Numbered from the stretch's first letter, positions 19,044 through 29,404 are shown. The stretch: DNA of 64,000 nucleotides from Undibacterium sp. YM2 (GCF_009937975.1 NZ_AP018441.1:434001-498000); one strand, 5' to 3'. Notes: a model not told the origin generated them from the letters alone. Translations and numbers: made by a program.

Positions 19044-20021
19044 ATGCAAAACAATCTGTTAAAACCACGTATTATCGATGTGGAAATGTTGGGTGCCGGT
19101 CACGCTAAAGTCGTGATGGAACCGTTTGAACGTGGCTATGGCCACACACTGGGCAACGCTTTGCGTCGCGTACTGTTGTCCACTATGGTTGGTTATGCAC
19201 CGACTGAAGTTGTGATCGCCGGTGTCGTTCATGAATATTCTTCCCTCGATGGCGTGCAAGAAGACGTAGTCGACATCCTGTTGAACTTGAAAGGCGTCGT
19301 CTTCAAGTTGCACAACCGTGATGAAGTCACGCTGACATTGAAAAAAGATGGCGAAGGCGCTGTATTGGCCTCCGACATCGATCTGCCGCATGACGTAGAA
19401 CTGATCAACCCGGATCACGTTATCGCCAATCTGACCGCCGGCGGTAAGCTGGACATGCAGATCAAGGTAGAAAAAGGCCGTGGCTATGTGCCAGGTAACG
19501 TTCGCCGCTTGTCTGAAGATGCGAACAAAACCATCGGTCGTATGATACTGGATGCGTCTTTCTCCCCAGTACGCCGTGTTTCTTACGCTGTGGAATCTGC
19601 CCGCGTTGAACAACGTACTGATCTGGATAAACTGGTTATCAATATTGAGACCAATGGCGTTATCTCTCCAGAAGAAGCAATCCGTCAATCTGCCCGCGTG
19701 CTGGTTGATCAATTGAATGTCTTCGCTGCCCTGGAAGGTACTGAAGCCGCTGCTGAAGCTCCATCCCGCGCACCTGCAGTTGATCCTGTCCTGTTGCGTC
19801 CGGTCGATGATCTGGAACTGACAGTACGTTCAGCCAACTGCCTGAAAGCAGAAAACATTTACTACATTGGTGATCTGATCCAGCGTAGCGAAAATGAACT
19901 GTTGAAGACACCAAATCTGGGTCGCAAGTCCTTGAACGAAATCAAGGAAGTTCTGGCTTCCCGTGGTTTGTCTCTGGGCATGAAACTGGAAAACTGGCCA
20001 CCTGCTGGCCTGGAAAAATAA
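19044..20021 (+). CDS. rpoA: DNA-directed RNA polymerase subunit alpha
   Basis: Alpha dimerises to scaffold the polymerase core and binds UP elements and activators through its C-terminal domain. The 325-residue product has the N-terminal domain ([20 protein letters not shown], then GYVPGNVR) and the C-terminal HhH domain ([37 protein letters not shown]). The ATG at 19044 follows AAGGA; a TTG five codons upstream is less likely. Terminators lie on both sides (18955 and 20032). Confidence 0.97.
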   Translation: MQNNLLKPRIIDVEMLGAGHAKVVMEPFERGYGHTLGNALRRVLLSTMVGYAPTEVVIAGVVHEYSSLDGVQEDVVDILLNLKGVVFKLHNRDEVTLTLKKDGEGAVLASDIDLPHDVELINPDHVIANLTAGGKLDMQIKVEKGRGYVPGNVRRLSEDANKTIGRMILDASFSPVRRVSYAVESARVEQRTDLDKLVINIETNGVISPEEAIRQSARVLVDQLNVFAALEGTEAAAEAPSRAPAVDPVLLRPVDDLELTVRSANCLKAENIYYIGDLIQRSENELLKTPNLGRKSLNEIKEVLASRGLSLGMKLENWPPAGLEK

Positions 20022-20031
20022 TTTTGTCTGA

Positions 20032-20062
20032 CGGGTGAGCTGAGACAGCCTGCCCGTTTTTT
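20032..20062 (+). terminator. Intrinsic terminator between rpoA and rplQ
   Basis: CGGGTGAGCTG (20032-20042) pairs with CAGCCTGCCCG (20046-20056), with two G-U pairs and one A-C mismatch, followed by six Ts. It starts ten bases after the rpoA stop, so rplQ is partly or wholly separated from rpoA. Confidence 0.75.
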
Positions 20063-20145
20063 AAGCGTAGTAAAAATACTTACCGGCCCGCGATAAGTTT
20101 GTTTATCGATAGAAGAGCTGGCATTTAAATCTGAAAGGAAATACC

Positions 20146-20541
20146 ATGCGTCACCGTCACGGCTTACGTAAGCTGAATCGTACTTCTTCCCACCGTCTGG
20201 CAATGCTGCGCAACATGACAGTATCTCTGCTGCGTCACGAAGCCATCAAAACAACTTTGCCAAAAGCCAAAGAACTGCGCCGTGTTATCGAGCCGATTCT
20301 GACTTTGGGTAAAACAGACACACTGGCTAACAAGCGTCTGGCTTTCAACCGTTTGCGCGACCGCGAAATGGTAGTCAAGCTGTTTGCTGAACTGGGCCCA
20401 CGTTACGCAAATCGTAACGGCGGCTACCTGCGCATCCTGAAAATGGGTTTCCGCGTCGGCGACAATGCTCCTATGGCATACGTTGAACTGCTGGACCGTC
20501 CAGAAGGCGTAGATGCAGCTGATGCACCAGTTGCTGAGTAA
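20146..20541 (+). CDS. rplQ: 50S ribosomal protein L17
   Basis: L17 lies near the tunnel exit of the large subunit. The 131-residue product begins [17 protein letters not shown] and contains [13 protein letters not shown] and [20 protein letters not shown]. An AAAGGAAA ribosome site precedes the ATG. It is the last gene of the ribosomal run, followed by a very strong terminator. Confidence 0.97.
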   Translation: MRHRHGLRKLNRTSSHRLAMLRNMTVSLLRHEAIKTTLPKAKELRRVIEPILTLGKTDTLANKRLAFNRLRDREMVVKLFAELGPRYANRNGGYLRILKMGFRVGDNAPMAYVELLDRPEGVDAADAPVAE

Positions 20542-20582
20542 TTAAGGCATTTGGGTATCATGCCCAGACTGCTCAAAGCTTG

Positions 20583-20616
20583 AAAAAGCCGTTCAGTGTA
20601 AACTGAACGGCTTTTT
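20583..20616 (+). terminator. Terminator closing the ribosomal cluster
   Basis: A perfect 14-bp palindrome, AAAAAGCCGTTCAG (20583-20596) with CTGAACGGCTTTTT (20603-20616), loop TGTAAA. The A and T tracts make it work in both directions. Confidence 0.92.
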
Positions 20617-20803
20617 GCTTATGAATGCGTGTTTTTGGCTATGCTTGAGGCCAGGCTCATAAGTACGCTGGAGAACGCGTTCAAGCAAGGCAGGTGCAGG
20701 TATTATTTTGCTATATGCTGTAATGCCCTTCACCTTACACCCGACTAAATATCATGCAGCTTTTATCAAGCGCAGTGACGTTGCCAGCGAATAGGGAATA
20801 GCG

Positions 20804-21133
20804 ATGGATGATGACAATCTGATCCTGGTATTAACTAATCTGCCAGACCGTGATATTGCCAAAAAACTGGCTGGCCAAGTCATTGCCGAAAAATTGGCCG
20901 CCTGCGTGAACATTTCTGCTGATATATTGTCCATCTACAACTGGGATGGTGAACAACAGGCGGATACTGAAGTGCAATTGATGATCAAGACCCGGCAAGC
21001 TTGCTATGCCAGGCTGGAAGCACTGATACTCGCCCAGCATCCCTATGATTTACCCGAAATAATAGCCATCCCCCTGGTAGCCGGATTACCGGCTTACTTT
21101 GACTGGGTGAGAAAAGAAACCGAAACGCCATGA
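20804..21133 (+). CDS. cutA: CutA1 divalent cation tolerance protein
   Basis: CutA1 is a small trimeric PII-like protein linked to copper tolerance in E. coli; its true function is unclear. The 109-residue product has the family features LVLTNLPDRDIAKKLA, AACVNI, the YNWDGE turn (family usually Y-W-x-G) and HPYDLPEIIAIPL near residue 80. The ATG follows TAGGGA. Its last four bases overlap the dsbD start (ATGA), the same cutA-dsbD coupling seen in E. coli and other proteobacteria. Confidence 0.93.
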   Translation: MDDDNLILVLTNLPDRDIAKKLAGQVIAEKLAACVNISADILSIYNWDGEQQADTEVQLMIKTRQACYARLEALILAQHPYDLPEIIAIPLVAGLPAYFDWVRKETETP

Positions 21134-22980
21134 ATGCCTCAACACCGCTGTTTTCTGCACCCATGCCAGCCAAGCCACAAAACTTCCAGATAGCACAGCT
21201 ATGGCGTCTGTGTGCCCTGGTGTTGGCCTTGCTGTTACCATCATTATTCTCACCCTTCGCCAGCGCAGAAGACTTTCTCGACCCTGAAGAGGCATTCAAG
21301 GTATCTGCCAAAATGGCAGAGCCAGGCATGGCCGAGGTGACTTTTATGATAGCAGACGGTTATTACCTGTATCGTGAGCGTTTCAAATTCAGTTCAGACG
21401 ATGCCAAGCTCGGCGATATTGTCATGCCGGCAGGCAAGGTAAAATTCGATGAAACCTTTCAGAAGGAAGTCGAGACTTACCGCCATTCCCTGGTGGTGCG
21501 CGTACCCGTACAGGCCGCAGCAGATTTCACGCTGAAGATAGGCCGCCAGGGTTGTGCCGATGGTGGCCTGTGTTACCCACCGCTGGAAACGCCCGTTAAA
21601 TTGCAAATTGCTGGCACAGTATCGACACCTCCAGCTGCATCTGCTGTGTCAAAAAGTGATTCAGAAATAGTTGCCAGTAAAGCTGCAAGTGACTCCTCAG
21701 AAGATGATAGCTCTGTCATCAGCAAGGCTCTCAAAGGTGGCAAGCTGCTGGTCATTTTGCCTCTGGCTTATATTTTCGGTCTTGGCCTGTCATTGACGCC
21801 TTGCGTATGGCCCATGGTGCCTATACTTTCCTTCATCATTGTTGGCGAAGGTGTCAGCGTTACCCGCGCTCGCGGCTTTCTGCTTTCCCTTGCCTACGTG
21901 TTGGGCACCACGGTCTTGTACACGGTATTTGGTGTCGCTGCGGCTCTTGCTGGTGAGAGTCTGGCTGCGGAGTTGCAGAAACCAGCCGTACTGGGCACCT
22001 TCTCACTGTTCATCGTGATTTTCGCGTTGTCCATGTTTAACGTCTACCAACTGCAGATGCCTGCGGCACTGCAGACGAAATTAACGACCCTGTCTGAGGG
22101 GCAGACAAAAAATCGCAGGATAGGCAAACTGTTCGGTGTATTTGTCATGGGCGTGATTTCAGCACTCATCATAGGCCCATGCGTTACCGGGCCGCTGGCA
22201 GGCGCTTTGGTGTATATCAGCCAGACCAGGGATATCACCGTGGGTGGTTCAGCCATGTTCATGCTGTCCCTGGGCATGGGGACGCCATTATTGTTACTGG
22301 GTGTCTCAGCCGGAAGTTTGCTGCCAAAAGCCGGTGCATGGATGGAAAGTGTCAAGCGCTTCATTGGCGTATTGATGTTGGCCCTGGCTATCTGGATGGT
22401 CAGCCCTGTGATTCCCGTTGGTGTACAGATGCTGGCCTGGGCAGCCCTGTTAATCGGTTTCGGCGTATATCAGTTCATTTTCCAGCGCAGTGGTATCTTC
22501 AACAAGGCTGTGGCGGTAATCTGTTTCCTGATCGGCGCAATACAGTTGCTCGGTGTCGCAACGGGTGGCCGCGATGTGTTTTCACCAGTCGCGCATCTTT
22601 ATGGCGGACCGACAGAACATGTGAAATTCACCCGTATACACAGCATCGCCGAACTCGATGCTGCCGTAGCGCAATCCAAGGGCAAGACGGTCATGCTGGA
22701 TTTCTATGCGGACTGGTGTGTCTCGTGTAAAGAGATGGAAAAACTGACCTTCCCTGAAGCCAAGGTCAAAGCCAGGCTCGACAATATGCTGCTGTTGCAA
22801 GCCGATGTCACGGCTAACAATGCGGACGATAAAGCCTTGCTGAAGCGCTTTGGCCTGTTTGGTCCGCCAGGCATTATTTTCTTTGATGCCCAAGGCAAGG
22901 AAATTGCAGGCCAGCGGGTTATTGGTTATCAGAATGCAGATAAATTCCTGCAATCGCTGAACCGTGCGGAAGGCAAATAA
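21130..22980 (+). CDS. dsbD: Thiol:disulfide interchange protein DsbD
   Basis: DsbD carries electrons from cytoplasmic thioredoxin across the inner membrane to periplasmic DsbC and cytochrome-maturation thioredoxins. In the 616 residues: a hydrophobic export segment (about 27-46), an N-terminal periplasmic domain with GCADGGLCYPP, an eight-helix membrane domain with its two active cysteines (TPCVWPM and GPCVTGP), and a C-terminal thioredoxin domain with CVSC at 530-533. All six redox cysteines are present. Its product could reduce apocytochromes for the ResB/CcsB system encoded at 31408-34794. Confidence 0.96.
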   Translation: MNASTPLFSAPMPAKPQNFQIAQLWRLCALVLALLLPSLFSPFASAEDFLDPEEAFKVSAKMAEPGMAEVTFMIADGYYLYRERFKFSSDDAKLGDIVMPAGKVKFDETFQKEVETYRHSLVVRVPVQAAADFTLKIGRQGCADGGLCYPPLETPVKLQIAGTVSTPPAASAVSKSDSEIVASKAASDSSEDDSSVISKALKGGKLLVILPLAYIFGLGLSLTPCVWPMVPILSFIIVGEGVSVTRARGFLLSLAYVLGTTVLYTVFGVAAALAGESLAAELQKPAVLGTFSLFIVIFALSMFNVYQLQMPAALQTKLTTLSEGQTKNRRIGKLFGVFVMGVISALIIGPCVTGPLAGALVYISQTRDITVGGSAMFMLSLGMGTPLLLLGVSAGSLLPKAGAWMESVKRFIGVLMLALAIWMVSPVIPVGVQMLAWAALLIGFGVYQFIFQRSGIFNKAVAVICFLIGAIQLLGVATGGRDVFSPVAHLYGGPTEHVKFTRIHSIAELDAAVAQSKGKTVMLDFYADWCVSCKEMEKLTFPEAKVKARLDNMLLLQADVTANNADDKALLKRFGLFGPPGIIFFDAQGKEIAGQRVIGYQNADKFLQSLNRAEGK

Positions 22981-22982
22981 AG

Positions 22983-23050
22983 TATATTCAAAGAATATAT
23001 AAGCATGCAACTAAACTATCCTTGAGTAAGCAGGGTAGAGCGGCTATATT
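22983..23050 (+). promoter_or_regulatory. Promoter and inverted repeat upstream of the peroxiredoxin
   Basis: A good sigma70 promoter: TTGAGT (23022-23027), 17-base spacer, TATATT (23045-23050). About 30 bases upstream a perfect inverted repeat TATATTC-AAA-GAATATA (22983-22999) could be a regulator site; no OxyR-type pattern was recognised. Confidence 0.6.
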
Positions 23051-23079
23051 CGAGTTCTCATTTCTTTTTGGAGAAACAA

Positions 23080-23718
23080 ATGACTTTGCGTTTAGGCGAT
23101 ATCGCCCCAGATTTCGAGCAGGATTCTTCTATTGGCCCTTTGAAATTTCATGAGTGGGCAGGCAATTCCTGGGTAGTTTTGTTCTCCCATCCAGCTGACT
23201 TCACACCAGTTTGTACGACAGAGCTGGGTTTGACCGCAAAGCTCAAGCCAGAGTTTGACAAGCGCAATGTCAAAGCCATCGCCTTGTCAGTTGATGGTGC
23301 AGAATCCCATCTGCAATGGATCAAGGATATTGAAGACACACAAAAAACTGTCGTCGGTTTCCCTATCGTTGCTGATGCTGACAAGAAAGTTGCAGCACTG
23401 TATGACATGATCCACCCTAACCAGTCCGAGACTGTCACGGTGCGTTCCTTGTTCGTCATCGATCCGAACAAAAAAGTCCGCCTCATCATCACTTACCCGC
23501 TGACTACAGGCCGTAATTTTGATGAAGTCTTGCGCGTCATTGATGCCCTGCAATTGACGGATGGCTATACCGTTGCGACACCAGGTAACTGGCGTGATGG
23601 TGATGATGTCATCATTCCTTTGTCTATCAAGGATGAAGAAGTCATCAAGCAAAAATATCCTAAAGGTTTTACTGCTGCACGCCCTTATCTGCGCGTGACA
23701 CCACAGCCAAACAAATAA
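23080..23718 (+). CDS. 1-Cys peroxiredoxin (Prx6/LsfA-like)
   Basis: Reduces hydrogen and organic peroxides with a single peroxidatic cysteine, in the motif HPADFTPVCTTELG (Cys47). The 212-residue length, the C-terminal extension (GNWRDGDDVIIPLS, then PYLRVTPQP) and the lack of a conserved resolving cysteine place it in the 1-Cys Prx6 group rather than AhpC. The ATG at 23080 with TGGAG upstream is preferred to an in-frame TTG at 23068. It has its own promoter and a bidirectional terminator, so it is monocistronic. Confidence 0.93.
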   Translation: MTLRLGDIAPDFEQDSSIGPLKFHEWAGNSWVVLFSHPADFTPVCTTELGLTAKLKPEFDKRNVKAIALSVDGAESHLQWIKDIEDTQKTVVGFPIVADADKKVAALYDMIHPNQSETVTVRSLFVIDPNKKVRLIITYPLTTGRNFDEVLRVIDALQLTDGYTVATPGNWRDGDDVIIPLSIKDEEVIKQKYPKGFTAARPYLRVTPQPNK

Positions 23719-23734
23719 GTCGTGCCTAGCGCAT

Positions 23735-23769
23735 AAACAAAAGCCACAATTGATTCGTGGCTTTTGTTT
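23735..23769 (+). terminator. Bidirectional terminator between peroxiredoxin and sbcB
   Basis: A perfect 13-bp stem, AAACAAAAGCCAC (23735-23747) with GTGGCTTTTGTTT (23757-23769), followed by further Ts. The flanking A tract lets it serve the converging sbcB gene too. Confidence 0.88.
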
Positions 23770-23789
23770 TTTAGCGCGAAAAATAGAAA

Positions 23790-25226
23790 CTATCGCGACG
23801 GCACTATCATTTCAGCATAGTCATACAAGGCACCCAAAATTTCTTCTGCCGCTTCGTCTGCCGTTTCTGACAGAGTATCGATTTCATTGAAATACATCTC
23901 CACCGTCCTGGCATTGCCTGCACCATCGAGCAGACGTGCCGCCCGGTGTTCTTCCCAGTTTTCCTGCTCTTCCACGCTCAGGCTGTCAAAGAAATTGCGA
24001 GCGCGGTAGCGGAACAGTAATTCAGTCAGGCGCGGGTCCTGAAAGCTGGTGCTGGCCTTGGCGAGCTGCGCGCCATTCATGCGGCGTAAATCATTCAAGA
24101 GGCGGCGATCACCGGTGCCGACAAAGCCGCCATACAAGTCTTCATCAACATCGCTGGCAGCCGCCTCAGGGCGGGCATACACCTCTTCCCAGATTGCCTT
24201 GGCGGAGTCTGGCAGGGACGCCGCCTTGATGACGTGCTCCTGCACCTGATGCAAATCTATCTTCCAGCGTTCAGCCATGGGGGCAGACAAGGTTTTCAGA
24301 TTGCCGATGACGATGGGTGACTTGTTGATATGTATGCTTTTCACAGGCAAGCGCGTTACACCTTCAGGCAAGGCGTCGCTCTTGCTGAACATGCGCAATT
24401 GTATGGTCTCTGCATCCAGTCCAGCAAGCTCCGCCGGGTCATGCGACAGGTCCCAGGCGATAACTTCATTCTTGTTCTTGGGGTGCATGGCCAGCGGCCA
24501 CATAACGGCCAGGCAACCACGCTCGGTAGGGAACATGCCGGAAATATGCAGGAAAGGTTTGTCCAGCACGGGCATGCCTATTTCAGCGGCGGCCTTGTCT
24601 TTCTTGTGCAAGGCAAAACAAAACTCGAACAGCTTGGGCTGACGCTCGCGTATCAGGCGCGCCAGTGCTATCGTGGCACGCACATCTGACAAGGCATCAT
24701 GCGCAGCTTCATGTGCAATCCCATTCTCCTTGGTCAGGTGTTCAAGGCGGAAGCTGGGCTTGCCTTCATCATTCTTTGGCCAGTTGATACCCTCAGGGCG
24801 CAGCGCATAACAGGTGCGCACCATGTCCATGATGTCCCAGCGGCCACAATTGTTTTGCCATTCGCGCGCATACGGGTCGATGAGGTTGCGCCAGAACATG
24901 AAGCGGGTAATTTCATCATCGAAGCGTATGGTGTTATAGCCCACGCCTATGGTGCCGGTCTTGCCGAGTTCCTGTTCTATCTTTGCTGCAAACTCATGCT
25001 CGGGTATGCCGCGCTCCAGGCAGGTTTGTGGCGTGATATGAGTGATCAGGCAAGATTGCGGGTCAGGCAAAAAATCATTGGCAGGCTGGCAGTACAGCAT
25101 GACAGGTTTGCCGATTTCATTGAGCTCGGCATCGGTGCGTATGGCAGCAAATTGCGCGGGTCTGTCGCGCCGGGCCACTGCACCAAAGGTTTCGTAGTCA
25201 TGCCAGAGAAAGGTATGTTCTTGCAT
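23790..25226 (-). CDS. sbcB: Exodeoxyribonuclease I
   Basis: A 3'-5' single-strand DNA exonuclease used in mismatch repair and recombination control. The 478-residue product starts MQEHTFLWHDYETFG, where the Asp and Glu of DYETFG (10-15) are metal ligands of the DnaQ-like DEDD fold. RPAQFAAIRTD, GYNTIRFDDE and the HDALSDVRATIALA segment follow. The C-terminal half matches the SH3-like and helical domains of the E. coli enzyme. It is the last gene of the leftward hemB-to-sbcB block. Confidence 0.96.
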   Translation of the reverse strand: MQEHTFLWHDYETFGAVARRDRPAQFAAIRTDAELNEIGKPVMLYCQPANDFLPDPQSCLITHITPQTCLERGIPEHEFAAKIEQELGKTGTIGVGYNTIRFDDEITRFMFWRNLIDPYAREWQNNCGRWDIMDMVRTCYALRPEGINWPKNDEGKPSFRLEHLTKENGIAHEAAHDALSDVRATIALARLIRERQPKLFEFCFALHKKDKAAAEIGMPVLDKPFLHISGMFPTERGCLAVMWPLAMHPKNKNEVIAWDLSHDPAELAGLDAETIQLRMFSKSDALPEGVTRLPVKSIHINKSPIVIGNLKTLSAPMAERWKIDLHQVQEHVIKAASLPDSAKAIWEEVYARPEAAASDVDEDLYGGFVGTGDRRLLNDLRRMNGAQLAKASTSFQDPRLTELLFRYRARNFFDSLSVEEQENWEEHRAARLLDGAGNARTVEMYFNEIDTLSETADEAAEEILGALYDYAEMIVPSR

Positions 25227-25284
25227 TGGTAATTAAAATTAATTTATTGAATTGGTCTTCTCAGACCGCATTTTATCCGGCATC

Positions 25285-26379
25285 TCAATCAAGGCGACGG
25301 CTGGCGCGGTCTTCGAGATAGCGCTGACTGCGAAAATAAATCAGCAAGAGCACGACAATGGCACCCATCGCCCCCATGGTGTACCAAAAACCCGAGGCAT
25401 GCTTGAGCAGGGGCATGGCTTCAAAGTTCATACCAAAGATGCCGGTGATCAGAGTCAGTGGCATGAACAGGGCAGTGATGACGGTCAGGGTGCGCATGAT
25501 TTCACTGGTCCTGTGTGCCATCGCTGCGAAGTGGATTTGCACTGCTGACTCCAGTGATGCTTCCAGGCGGCGTGCATGGTTCAGCACGCGGCTGATATGC
25601 TCCATCACATCATTGGTGCGCACCAGCAACAAGTCCTTGGCGCGGCTATTACCGTCATGGGTATCGACGATATGGTCGCGCAATTCCTGCATGGCATCGC
25701 GCTGCTCTTCACAGAGGTTATCGAGCTTGCGCAATTCTACCCGTGAATCGAGCAAGGCCAGCCAGTTGTTAAAGGGGCGGCGTGGGTCCAGCAAGGCATG
25801 TTGCCAGCGGTCGAGTTGCTGGGTCAGTGGCTGGCGCAATTCCAGGTATTGATCCACCATGGCATTCAATAGCCTTAACATCAGTTCTTCTGGCGAGGCA
25901 GGCAGGCGGCTGCCATGGGTATTGTTTTCAGCTTTGGACTTGTAGTCCAGCAGGCGCTGGCGTGCGAGTTCCACCGTGCGGCTCTGTGTCGGGCGTACCG
26001 TGATCAGCACATTTTGCATGAGCAAAAAAGATACCGGCGTGGTGGCCAGCTTGTTCAAGGCAGCGGGTATCTTGCGCTTCACACTGTTCTTGCTGTCGCC
26101 ATTGCTTTCTGTCAGCGTCAGCTTGCGGAATACCACCAGCTCATAATCTTCTGTCGCATCAAAATATGATGGATGGCTAAGGTTGGTGACGTCCTTTAGA
26201 TGCAAGTCATAAATCTGTATGCCCGTTATCGCTTCAATGCGGCTGCGCCAGGCATCGGGATCGGTAGTCACTTCTTCGTGACAGGTATCAATCCATAAAA
26301 AACCGCCGGCCCTGACCAGAGCAGCCGGGGCTTCAGGGTTTTGGAATGTCTGCGTATCGTTAATGTGGAAGATGTCCAT
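25285..26379 (-). CDS. corA: CorA family magnesium/divalent cation transporter
   Basis: A homopentameric inner-membrane Mg2+/Co2+ channel. The 364-residue product has a long N-terminal cytoplasmic domain and two C-terminal helices. The signature GMN is at the end of helix 1 (LITGIFGMNFEAMP), followed by the short periplasmic loop and helix 2 ending RYLEDRASRRLD. The start overlaps the 3' end of the upstream di-iron gene by 20 bases, so the two are probably cotranscribed. Confidence 0.93.
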   Translation of the reverse strand: MDIFHINDTQTFQNPEAPAALVRAGGFLWIDTCHEEVTTDPDAWRSRIEAITGIQIYDLHLKDVTNLSHPSYFDATEDYELVVFRKLTLTESNGDSKNSVKRKIPAALNKLATTPVSFLLMQNVLITVRPTQSRTVELARQRLLDYKSKAENNTHGSRLPASPEELMLRLLNAMVDQYLELRQPLTQQLDRWQHALLDPRRPFNNWLALLDSRVELRKLDNLCEEQRDAMQELRDHIVDTHDGNSRAKDLLLVRTNDVMEHISRVLNHARRLEASLESAVQIHFAAMAHRTSEIMRTLTVITALFMPLTLITGIFGMNFEAMPLLKHASGFWYTMGAMGAIVVLLLIYFRSQRYLEDRASRRLD

Positions 26380-27610
26380 GCGTCTTTTGTCGTGAAAAAA
26401 TAAGCCAGAGCCAGCCCAGGGAAATCAGGCAAACGGCGCTCAGCAATGCCTGCTCAGGTGTCGATAAGGCAAAGGAATAAAACCAGCTGGCAGTAAACAG
26501 GTTCATCAGTAAGATGCACAGTATACGCACAGTCTCAGGCAGCAGATAAATACGACCTCTTTCCATCAGGCCACCTATGCACCACAGGCCCATGACCAGC
26601 CAGCTCACATAGATGGTGGCGTTCAGCGCACTGATGTTTTTATAGACCAGTAAAAAGTGAGTTGCTGCCTCCAGCAAGAGGATGAACTGCACGATGCAAT
26701 ACCAGGCCGTGGCCTTGCTCATGGACGGGTTATAGATAGTCCGGTTGATATCAAATGCCACCGGCGCAGACAGGGCAAGCAGGTCGGCAGGACGCCAGCC
26801 CGGCGGACGCAACCATATCTGCAATTTGTCCAGCCAGTTCCTTGTGCGCCAGGCATCCAGCCAGACCTGCTCATACACTTCCAGATTCGCCCATAAAGGA
26901 TTCCAGCTGCGCAAGGGCTTGCGCGTGCCATACACGATATCGACATGGTCGCGTTCTTCAATGAAGGTGCCAAACAGCCGGTCCCAGATGATGAGGATGC
27001 CACCAAAATTCTTGTCCAGATACATATCATTGACAGCATGATGGACGCGGTGATTCGAGGGCGATACAAACACGCGGTCAAACCAGCCCAGCTTGCCTAT
27101 CTGCTCGGTATGCACCCAGAACTGGTACAGTAGATCAATAAGGGCAACAGCGACAAATACATCGAGCGGAAAGCCGATAACGGCCATGGGCAAATAAAAT
27201 ATCCAGCCAAACAAAGGCCCGGTGCTGGTTTGTCGCAATGCTGTACTCAGATTGTATTGCTCACTCTGGTGATGCACGACATGGGCCGCCCACAACAGAT
27301 TGGTCTGGTGCCCCATCCTGTGCAGCCAGTAATACAAAAAATCATACAGCAGCAGCGCAGCTACCCATGTCCAGACACTGTCTGATGGCAGGCTGAACAG
27401 TGACAGATGCTTGAGCACCAGCGCATACATGCCTATCGAAAACAGTTTGGAAAATGCTCCTATGATCTGGCTCATGACACCCAGGGACAGGCTGTTGAGT
27501 GAATCATTGATGCGGTATAAATGACGTTGGCGTTTGCGCGCTACGATAAACTCAAGAGCGATCAGGATGAAAAAAACCGGACTGGCAAAGGTAATGATTT
27601 TTTCATGCAT
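26360..27610 (-). CDS. Fatty acid hydroxylase/sterol desaturase family, alkylglycerol monooxygenase-like
   Basis: A 416-residue polytopic membrane protein with the eight-histidine di-iron signature: HRMGH (97-101), HVVHH (110-114) and HRVHH (187-191). The surrounding segments (EQYNLSTALRQT, LLYQFWVHTE, PSNHRVHHAVND, KNFGGILIIWDRLFGTF) and a long C-terminal multi-helix region resemble animal alkylglycerol monooxygenase (TMEM195/AGMO), which cleaves ether lipids, more than short sterol desaturases. The ATG at 27610 lies 11 bases after the upstream stop; a start at 27655 would overlap that gene. Substrate is inferred, not shown. Confidence 0.85.
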   Translation of the reverse strand: MHEKIITFASPVFFILIALEFIVARKRQRHLYRINDSLNSLSLGVMSQIIGAFSKLFSIGMYALVLKHLSLFSLPSDSVWTWVAALLLYDFLYYWLHRMGHQTNLLWAAHVVHHQSEQYNLSTALRQTSTGPLFGWIFYLPMAVIGFPLDVFVAVALIDLLYQFWVHTEQIGKLGWFDRVFVSPSNHRVHHAVNDMYLDKNFGGILIIWDRLFGTFIEERDHVDIVYGTRKPLRSWNPLWANLEVYEQVWLDAWRTRNWLDKLQIWLRPPGWRPADLLALSAPVAFDINRTIYNPSMSKATAWYCIVQFILLLEAATHFLLVYKNISALNATIYVSWLVMGLWCIGGLMERGRIYLLPETVRILCILLMNLFTASWFYSFALSTPEQALLSAVCLISLGWLWLIFSRQKTHGHLPH

Positions 27611-27620
27611 GATCCTGGCC

Positions 27621-28301
27621 TTATTCAGTAGAGGATGACGTGACCGAAGCTGCAATCAGCCACAGCGCCAGGTAATAGCTGCTGAGGATGAGCAAGGGAG
27701 AATGTGCGATAGGCGAGTAGAAGCGGTTATAGGCCAGCAGAGTGTCTGACAGCATGAAGCACAGACCACCAATCATAGCCAGACGGCCAGACATGCTGCG
27801 CAACTGCAAGCCACGGCTGATGGCTTGTGCTGTCATACAAAGCAGCAGGCAAACGTAAGCAACAACAGGTATTTGCAGGGCGGTGGGCAAGCCCGGCCAG
27901 AGTATCCACAGGTTGATGATGCCAAGGGCCGCGATACCAGCAAAAGCAAGTGGTTTGCCAGCAAAGCGGCTGTCACTGATCAGTGCACGCAAGAAGCAGA
28001 TGTGGGCCAGCAAAAAACTCAGCAGGCCACATAAAAAACCATGGCGAAATACTGTGCCAGTTAGCATCAGAAAGATGTCACCAATCAGCGAACAGATGAT
28101 GCCAATCAGTATGGCAGTTTGATAGATGCGACTGATGACAGGCTTACTTTGCCATGCAAAAAAGAAGATGGCGAGCGTGGTCAGTGGTTTGAAAACATAA
28201 TGAAGATATTGCGCGCCGCTGATTTCTTTTCCCCATTCCGCACCGGCAATTGCCAGCGCAGCAAAAATGAAGATGAATGCAGCGCGCAACATCGCAGGCA
28301 T
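27621..28301 (-). CDS. YhhN/TMEM86 family lysoplasmalogenase-like protein
   Basis: A 226-residue protein with about eight hydrophobic helices. Family motifs are present: KPLTT in helix 2, GDIFLML (about residue 74) and the C-terminal LCFMLSDTLLAYNRF. Characterised members hydrolyse the vinyl-ether bond of lysoplasmalogens. It lies six bases downstream of the hemB stop and 11 bases before the AGMO-like gene, so the three are likely one transcript. An internal in-frame ATG three codons later is an alternative start. Confidence 0.85.
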   Translation of the reverse strand: MPAMLRAAFIFIFAALAIAGAEWGKEISGAQYLHYVFKPLTTLAIFFFAWQSKPVISRIYQTAILIGIICSLIGDIFLMLTGTVFRHGFLCGLLSFLLAHICFLRALISDSRFAGKPLAFAGIAALGIINLWILWPGLPTALQIPVVAYVCLLLCMTAQAISRGLQLRSMSGRLAMIGGLCFMLSDTLLAYNRFYSPIAHSPLLILSSYYLALWLIAASVTSSSTE

Positions 28302-28306
28302 GGTTA

Positions 28307-29344
<1,038 letters not shown>

Positions 29345-29404
29345 TCAGATGAAAAGAATTTTATGCAGGTTAATGAAACTTTTTTTAAGTTGCAACATCT
29401 TAAT

